From positions 1 through 18,087 of the forward strand of contig JAZNVU010000062.1 in the NCBI GenBank assembly GCA_045592985.1: a stretch of 18,087 nt of DNA. Direction: 5' to 3'. Below are positions 13,939 through 18,087 of the stretch, piece after piece. The translations under genes were made by a program, and so were the position numbers. The notes beneath the pieces are model-generated. The model was not told the DNA's origin. It was given only the letters and a program-made list of their open reading frames with translations, and did no database searches. This DNA is from UMGS172 sp045592985 (GTDB lineage: Bacteria; Bacillota; Clostridia; Oscillospirales; Acutalibacteraceae). Numbering within the stretch: position 1 is the first letter of the stretch; each line of letters starts with the position of its first letter.

Positions 13939-15625
13939 GACTCCTTTTGAGGCTAACTCCTTACTTTCGTGGGACGAGTACCCAAGACCTCAGTTTAAAA
14001 GAGATTCCTATTTTCCGCTTAACGGTAAATGGCAACTTTCGGTTTCTCGCAAAAACGGAAATGAAAATTTGGGTGAAATAACCGTACCTTACCCGCCTGA
14101 ATCAAGAATTTCAGGAATAGAACGCGAACTGAAATCAGACGAAAAATATATTTACTCAAAAGTTTTCACACTGCCCGAAAACTTCAACAAAGGAAAGGTT
14201 TTGCTTCATTTCGGTGCTGTTGACCAAAAGTGCGCGGTTTCAATAAACGGCACAAAAGTCGGTGAAAATGTTGGTGGATATCTGCCTTTTTTGTTTGATA
14301 TCACCGATTTTGTTGCCGACGGCGAAAACGAGTTGACCGTTGTCGTTACCGACACGCTCGACCGCGAACTGCCCTATGGCAAGCAACGACACGACCGCGG
14401 TGGTATGTGGTACACACCCACAAGTGGTATTTGGCAGACCGTTTGGCTTGAGAGCGTACCCAAAACACATATAGAATCACTTAAAATCACCCCGTCGCTT
14501 GACTCGGTTAACATCAAAGTAGTCGGCGGTGAGGCGACTAAAAAACTTGCCATTCACTTTGAAGACGGCGATAAAACTTATGACTTTAGCGGTGACGAAC
14601 TGACCGTTTGTATCGAAAACCCAAAACTTTGGAGTCCCGAAACACCTTATCTTTATAACTTCACTTTAACCTGCGGTGAAGACACGGTTGATTCCTACTT
14701 TGCACTTCGTACAATTTCGGTGAACACGAGAAACGGCAAACCATTTATTTGCCTTAACGGAAAGCCTTATTTCTTTAACGGACTTTTAGACCAAGGATAC
14801 TATTCTGACGGCATTTATACACCTTTTTCACCCGACGGTTTTGTTTTTGACATCACCGAAATGAAAAAATTAGGCTTTAACACACTTAGAAAGCACATCA
14901 AGGTTGAACCCGACCTCTTTTATTACTACTGCGACAAACTTGGCATGATAGTTTTTCAGGATATGGTCAACAGCGGTAAATATAACTTTTTTATCGATAC
15001 CGCCCTGCCCACAATCGGGCTTAAAAAAGGCATTTCGCATAAAGCAACCAAGTATCGCAAAGAACAGTTCGAAAAAACGGCATTTTCAATGATGGATATG
15101 CTTTATAACCACCCTTGCGTGTGCTACTACACCATTTTCAACGAGGGTTGGGGCCAGTATGATGCCGACGGTGTTTATGAAAAATGCAAACTGCACGACC
15201 CTACCCGCGTTTATGACGCTACATCAGGTTGGTTTTGGGAAAAGAATACCGACGTTAAAAGCGAGCATATTTATTTCAAACCGCTTAAATTTAAGCAAAC
15301 CGACAAACCGCTTGTTTTGTCGGAATTTGGCGGATATTCCTGCAAGATAAAAGAACATTCTTTTAACCTTAGCAAAACCTACGGTTACCGCTTCTTTGAA
15401 GAAACTGAAAAGTTCCAAACAGCGCTGTTTGACCTTTATTTAAATGAGGTTATACCCTCATTTAAAAATGGACTTTGTGCCACAATACTCACCCAAGTAA
15501 GCGACGTTGAGGACGAAACCAACGGACTGCTTACCTACGACCGCCAAGTTTTAAAGGTAGACAGTGAAAAATGTGCCGAGGTTATGGAAAAGGTTGAAAA
15601 AGCGTTTCGTGAAAGTTTAAATTAA
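13913..15625 (+). CDS. Glycoside hydrolase family 2 (beta-glycosidase), intracellular
   Basis: 570 residues, the compact GH2 size of beta-glucuronidases and well short of LacZ. A jelly-roll sugar-binding domain (about 25-190, with the typical HDRGGMWYTPTSGIWQTVWLE-like strand ending) is followed by an Ig-like domain (about 190-275) and a TIM barrel. The acid/base is Glu411 in FNEGWGQ and the nucleophile Glu471 in LSEFGGY. At the place where true glucuronidases carry the NxK recognition motif, this protein reads ETNGLLTYDRQ (535-545) with no Lys, so glucuronide specificity is not supported; a beta-galactoside or other beta-glycoside is more likely. There is no signal peptide. GGTGG at about 13902-13906 supports ATG 13913 inside the transporter gene's end. 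Confidence 0.92.
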   Translation: MLKLNKNLKTPFEANSLLSWDEYPRPQFKRDSYFPLNGKWQLSVSRKNGNENLGEITVPYPPESRISGIERELKSDEKYIYSKVFTLPENFNKGKVLLHFGAVDQKCAVSINGTKVGENVGGYLPFLFDITDFVADGENELTVVVTDTLDRELPYGKQRHDRGGMWYTPTSGIWQTVWLESVPKTHIESLKITPSLDSVNIKVVGGEATKKLAIHFEDGDKTYDFSGDELTVCIENPKLWSPETPYLYNFTLTCGEDTVDSYFALRTISVNTRNGKPFICLNGKPYFFNGLLDQGYYSDGIYTPFSPDGFVFDITEMKKLGFNTLRKHIKVEPDLFYYYCDKLGMIVFQDMVNSGKYNFFIDTALPTIGLKKGISHKATKYRKEQFEKTAFSMMDMLYNHPCVCYYTIFNEGWGQYDADGVYEKCKLHDPTRVYDATSGWFWEKNTDVKSEHIYFKPLKFKQTDKPLVLSEFGGYSCKIKEHSFNLSKTYGYRFFEETEKFQTALFDLYLNEVIPSFKNGLCATILTQVSDVEDETNGLLTYDRQVLKVDSEKCAEVMEKVEKAFRESLN

Positions 15626-15635
15626 TCGACATAGT

Positions 15636-15664
15636 TTGACAATTTTCAACCGAAATGTTATAAT
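15636..15664 (+). promoter_or_regulatory. Strong sigma-A promoter with extended -10, SPFH gene
   Basis: TTGACA (15636-15641), 17 bp, then TATAAT (15659-15664), preceded by TG one base upstream (TGTTATAAT), giving full consensus plus an extended -10. It begins 11 bp after the GH2 stop. No terminator is visible between them. Confidence 0.9.
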
Positions 15665-15689
15665 TATAAAAACAAAAGGAGAGTTGTTT

Positions 15690-16631
15690 ATGGCTATAGT
15701 AATCACTGTTATTGTTGTTTTAATTCTACTTGTATCTTGTCTGAAGATAGTACCTCAGGCAACTGAGTTTGTTATCGAACGACTGGGAAAATATAATAAA
15801 ACCTGGTCGGCAGGCTTGCATTTTCTCATTCCCATTATCGACCGCATTGCCAAAAAGGTAACTTTAAAGGAACAGGTGCTTGATTCACCGCCTCAGCCGG
15901 TTATCACCAAAGATAACGTCACTATGCAAATAGACACAGTTGTTTATTTCAAGGTGTTTGATGCAAAGTTGTTCACCTACGGTGCTGTTAATCCCATCAG
16001 TGCACTTTCCAATCTCACCGCAACCACCTTGCGTAACATCGTCGGTGAATTAGAACTTGACGATACCCTTACCTCACGAGATACTATAAACGGTAAAATG
16101 ACCGAGATACTTGACTCGGCAACTGACCAATGGGGTATCAAGGTTAATCGTGTTGAACTCAAAAACATAATTCCGCCTTCTGAAATTCAGAATGCCATGG
16201 AAAAGCAGATGAAAGCAGAGCGTGACCGCCGTGAGACCTTGCTTGAGGCTGAGGGTCATAAGGCTGCTGTTATTACCCGTGCCGAGGGTGACAAACAGGC
16301 GATGATACTTGCCGCAGAGGGTGAAAGAGATGCCCGTATTGCCCGTGCTGAAGGCGAAGCCAAAGCAATTCTTCTTGCTAAACAAGCCGAGGCTGACGGA
16401 CTTGCCGCTTTGAAGGCTGCAGGTGCTGACGATGCAGTACTTGAACTTAAAAAGTTTGAAGCGTTGGTAGCTCTTTCCAACGGAAAAGCTTCGAAGATAA
16501 TTATTCCAACCAATGCAGTTGAAATGACCAAATCAAACGTTATGTTCTCTGAGACTTCGGGTCTTGGCGATGTTACAGAGCCTGCCCCCGAAGAGAAAAA
16601 GCCCTCGAAAAAAGACGAATGTTGCGATTAA
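15690..16631 (+). CDS. SPFH/band 7 (stomatin/prohibitin-like, QmcA type) membrane protein
   Basis: 313 residues. One N-terminal membrane helix (about 1-20), then the SPFH domain (about 20-190) opening KIVPQATEFVIERLGKYNKT, followed by an Ala/Glu-rich coiled coil (about 190-245) with repeated AEGE/AEGD units and a polar tail ending in ECCD. Such proteins form large membrane-anchored rings associated with ordered lipid patches and membrane protease control. The usual NfeD partner gene is not beside it. AAAGGAGAG (15675-15683) fixes the ATG at 15690. It has its own strong promoter and terminator, so it is a stand-alone housekeeping unit unrelated to the sugar operon. Confidence 0.93.
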   Translation: MAIVITVIVVLILLVSCLKIVPQATEFVIERLGKYNKTWSAGLHFLIPIIDRIAKKVTLKEQVLDSPPQPVITKDNVTMQIDTVVYFKVFDAKLFTYGAVNPISALSNLTATTLRNIVGELELDDTLTSRDTINGKMTEILDSATDQWGIKVNRVELKNIIPPSEIQNAMEKQMKAERDRRETLLEAEGHKAAVITRAEGDKQAMILAAEGERDARIARAEGEAKAILLAKQAEADGLAALKAAGADDAVLELKKFEALVALSNGKASKIIIPTNAVEMTKSNVMFSETSGLGDVTEPAPEEKKPSKKDECCD

Positions 16632-16637
16632 CATTAT

Positions 16638-16674
16638 ACCGCCGACTGTATTTATTACCGTCGGCGGTGTTTTT
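16638..16674 (+). terminator. Intrinsic terminator after the SPFH gene
   Basis: ACCGCCGAC (16638-16646) pairs with GTCGGCGGT (16660-16668) across a 13-nt loop and is followed by GTTTTTG. Confidence 0.92.
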
Positions 16675-16710
16675 GTGTTTTAATAATATTTAAAAATAGT
16701 AAAAAAAGAC

Positions 16711-16739
16711 TTGATTTTTTTACACATAGCCGTTATAAT
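16711..16739 (+). promoter_or_regulatory. Promoter of the tRNA-Ser gene
   Basis: TTGATT (16711-16716) and TATAAT (16734-16739) are 17 bp apart, 38 bp before the mature 5' end of the tRNA. Confidence 0.85.
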
Positions 16740-16777
16740 GATACTCGGTCTTGAAAAAAGGCAAGAATTTGACTAGT

Positions 16778-16869
16778 GGAGAGATGGCTGAGCTGGTCTA
16801 AGGCGCACGATTGGAAATCGTGTAACGGCTAATACCCGTTCAGGGGTTCGAATCCCCTTCTCTCCGCCA
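16778..16869 (+). tRNA. tRNA-Ser (anticodon GGA), CCA encoded
   Basis: The acceptor stem GGAGAGA (16778-16784) pairs with TCTCTCC (16859-16865), with discriminator G and encoded CCA (16867-16869). The anticodon stem CACGA (16806-16810) / TCGTG (16818-16822) encloses loop TTGGAAA with anticodon GGA at 16813-16815. The long variable arm (TAACGGCTAATACCCGTT region) and the TTCGAAT T-loop are those of a type II serine tRNA. The gene is complete with its own promoter and terminator. Confidence 0.98.
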
Positions 16870-16872
16870 AAA

Positions 16873-16898
16873 GAAAAACCCGCAGAAATGCGGGTTTT
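16873..16898 (+). terminator. Intrinsic terminator after tRNA-Ser
   Basis: A perfect 10-bp stem AAAAACCCGC (16873-16882) / GCGGGTTTTT (16889-16898) with a 6-nt loop lies 3 bases after the CCA end. The T-run is the 3' side of the stem. Confidence 0.9.
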
Positions 16899-16993
16899 TC
16901 CCATTGTTATGCGGCATATGGCACTTTTAACGCTACAAAAAAGTTGTAAATCATTTTAAAAAATATACAAAAATACCACTTTTTTGCACATTC

Positions 16994-17017
16994 ACTCACC
17001 ACGAAACTCACCACGAA
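16994..17017. repeat. Tandem 12-bp direct repeat next to the phage-like edge
   Basis: ACTCACCACGAA occurs twice head to tail without a gap (16994-17005 and 17006-17017) in an AT-rich gap between the tRNA terminator and the phage lysis genes. Integrase arm sites near attachment sites often have this form, but no integrase is in the window to test that. Confidence 0.7.
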
Positions 17018-17026
17018 AATACAGGT

Positions 17027-17069
17027 AAAAAATCACCGCCTTGGTGTTAATGACCAAGGCGGTGATTTT
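17027..17069 (-). terminator. Strong terminator of the phage lysis cassette
   Basis: A perfect 17-bp stem (17029-17045 with 17053-17069) with a 7-nt loop. Read on the minus strand it ends in a run of T's, just after the holin stop codon at 17072. Confidence 0.92.
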
Positions 17070-17071
17070 AA

Positions 17072-17263
17072 CTAAAAATGATTCTTATCAGTTGGGTTAT
17101 TGACTATACCGAAGGTGACGAGCACCGGTAAGAGAACATTAAGCAATCCGTCGACCGTGCCGGATATGTCAACACCGGCAAATTCCTTTGCGCAGAACAC
17201 GACCAGTGCGCCTATCGACAGCCATACCGCCCATGACTTGAATCGATTTAAAAAGTTTTTCAT
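17072..17263 (-). CDS. Phage holin, phi LC3-like
   Basis: 63 residues. A basic N-terminus (MKNFLNRFKSW) is followed by two hydrophobic segments, AVWLSIGALVVFCAKEF and LLNVLLPVLVTFGIV, and the family's typical ending NNPTDKNHF. Holins of this type make membrane holes that release or activate the endolysin at lysis. Of two adjacent ATGs, the second (17261-17263) has 7-bp spacing from GGGGG (plus coordinates 17271-17275) and is preferred; the first at 17266 overlaps the endolysin stop. Translationally coupled to the endolysin gene. Confidence 0.9.
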   Translation of the reverse strand: MKNFLNRFKSWAVWLSIGALVVFCAKEFAGVDISGTVDGLLNVLLPVLVTFGIVNNPTDKNHF

Positions 17264-18003
17264 CATTTTACCCCCAATATAATCTTCCACGTGTTAATAC
17301 CGACCACGCCGTCGGCTTTGATGCCCATAAGACCTTGCCATTTTTTTACAGCCTGCGCGGTATTCTTGCCGAATTTACCATCGATATCGTCACCCGTAAA
17401 CCCAACAGCCCTTTGAACAAGTTTTGTAAGGTTTTTGTACTTATAAAACAGCCTCTTTTTGCATACGGCTATTTTTGCGACCTCTTCACACTCTTTACCC
17501 CAAACTCCGTCTGCACCGTATACAGGAAAATTAAAACCGTCTTTTATTGCCGCTTTCTGCCACTCTTTAACGGTTATTATGTAGGCTTCGTCGCGGAAGG
17601 TGTTTCGTTTTATCTGCTTGTCCGACTCCCAAAAGCCTTTTTCGGTTCTCGTGTCAATATGGCAACCCCAGTCATAAAGACCAATACCTTTTACTCCGAT
17701 GCTCTCGCAGTATTTCGCAACATCAATCGGTTTAACACCTTTAACAACGATATCTGCTGCAGTGCCTTCCATATGTTTGGATTTTGAAACACCGCCAACC
17801 TCTTTGTTATGATGCTGGCAACGGAACCCTGAATTAATGACGACCTGCGTGTTAAAACGGTCGCGAACCATCTGACAAAAACCGACAAGGTCGGTATCAA
17901 TTTTAGTAATACCGCAACAGTTTTTACCGTGGCAATCAAACTCGGTCGATTTAAAGTTTTTCGAAACCTTTACGGCTTCGCCTTTTGTATATTGGTTTAT
18001 CAT
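17263..18003 (-). CDS. Phage endolysin: M15-type D-Ala-D-Ala peptidase with peptidoglycan-binding repeats
   Basis: 246 residues, no signal peptide, so it depends on the holin for release. The N-terminal catalytic domain (about 12-125) is of the M15A/VanY-like zinc peptidase type. SGFRCQHHN leads to SKHMEGTAADI with His77 and Asp84, and CHID gives His115 and Asp117; these are the zinc ligands and catalytic neighbourhood. The C-terminal half has two peptidoglycan-binding-like repeats, one around YGADGVWGKECEEVAKIA and one around DGKFGKNTAQAVKKWQ to KADGVVGINTWKIIL. AAGGAG (plus coordinates 18011-18016) sits 7 bp before the ATG. Adjacent holin and terminator show a phage lysis cassette. Confidence 0.93.
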   Translation of the reverse strand: MINQYTKGEAVKVSKNFKSTEFDCHGKNCCGITKIDTDLVGFCQMVRDRFNTQVVINSGFRCQHHNKEVGGVSKSKHMEGTAADIVVKGVKPIDVAKYCESIGVKGIGLYDWGCHIDTRTEKGFWESDKQIKRNTFRDEAYIITVKEWQKAAIKDGFNFPVYGADGVWGKECEEVAKIAVCKKRLFYKYKNLTKLVQRAVGFTGDDIDGKFGKNTAQAVKKWQGLMGIKADGVVGINTWKIILGVK

Positions 18004-18014
18004 ACTTTCACTCC

Positions 18015-18087
18015 TTACTGTCTGTGATAGTGTTCCAGCACTTCAATCTGCTTGTGAACATTTTTTATGTCGTCCCTTAAAAAAGAT
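18015..18087 (-). CDS. C-terminal end of a small helical phage protein (partial)
   Basis: On the minus strand an open frame enters from the window edge and reads 23 codons (SFLRDDIKNVHKQIEVLEHYHRQ) to TAA at 18015-18017. It is a charged, probably coiled-coil tail. The endolysin ribosome binding site overlaps its stop codon, which is good evidence for a real upstream gene of the same transcript. Small coiled-coil proteins before phage lysis genes are common, but the family cannot be named from this piece. Confidence 0.6.
   Translation of the reverse strand, partial: SFLRDDIKNVHKQIEVLEHYHRQ

Noticed and set aside
16994..17017. CRISPR-like array
   Set aside because: Only two contiguous 12-bp units with no spacers, and no cas genes in the window.
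17335..17787. Plus-strand open frame of 150 codons over the endolysin gene
   Set aside because: It is antisense to the endolysin, which has intact zinc-peptidase motifs and a ribosome binding site.

Overview
The window looks like chromosome of a strictly anaerobic, low-to-mid GC Firmicute, most likely an uncultured gut or rumen Clostridium relative (Oscillospiraceae-like). The signs are strong AGGAGG-type ribosome binding sites, consensus sigma-A promoters, U-tailed intrinsic terminators, an oxygen-sensitive glycyl-radical enzyme and a clostridial type of helical-bundle protein. The assignment is inferred from style and not from a marker gene.

Region 1 (1-5490). After a repeat-like stretch and a perfect sigma-A promoter (260-288) comes an unlabelled RNA element that reads as a ZTP (pfl motif) riboswitch (298-372). 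Its P3 arm overlaps a terminator (367-406). Behind it is a tightly packed operon: pyruvate formate-lyase, its radical SAM activase, a MATE exporter and a HAD phosphatase, closed by a terminator. The logic fits formate supply for 10-formyl-THF-dependent purine synthesis. The exporter and phosphatase are unexpected passengers under the same switch.

Region 2 (5490-11346). A small helical-bundle protein of unknown function converges on an AraC-type regulator across a bidirectional terminator. The regulator is divergent from a four-gene sugar-redox operon: one TIM-barrel isomerase/epimerase-like protein, two tandem paralogous Gfo/Idh/MocA dehydrogenases with Tyr at the usual catalytic His position, and a third, divergent Gfo/Idh/MocA protein that keeps His. 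Two RNA hairpins lie between the second and third dehydrogenase genes. The gene set resembles keto-sugar routes for unusual glycosides or polyols.

Region 3 (11345-11864). A four-Cys zinc-ribbon miniprotein and a 55-residue ribbon-helix-helix protein are divergent around a perfect 15-bp inverted repeat that sits inside the promoter of the first gene.

Region 4 (11935-16680). An operon of a beta-phosphoglucomutase-like HAD enzyme, an MFS sugar transporter and a cytoplasmic GH2 glycosidase looks like import and internal hydrolysis of a small glycoside. It is followed by an SPFH (stomatin-like) membrane protein with its own near-perfect promoter.

Region 5 (16711-18087). A complete tRNA-Ser(GGA) with promoter and terminator is followed by a short gap with a tandem 12-bp repeat. 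Then comes a minus-strand phage lysis cassette (small partial gene, M15 endolysin, holin, strong terminator), so the window probably ends inside a prophage or prophage remnant whose edge lies next to the tRNA gene.
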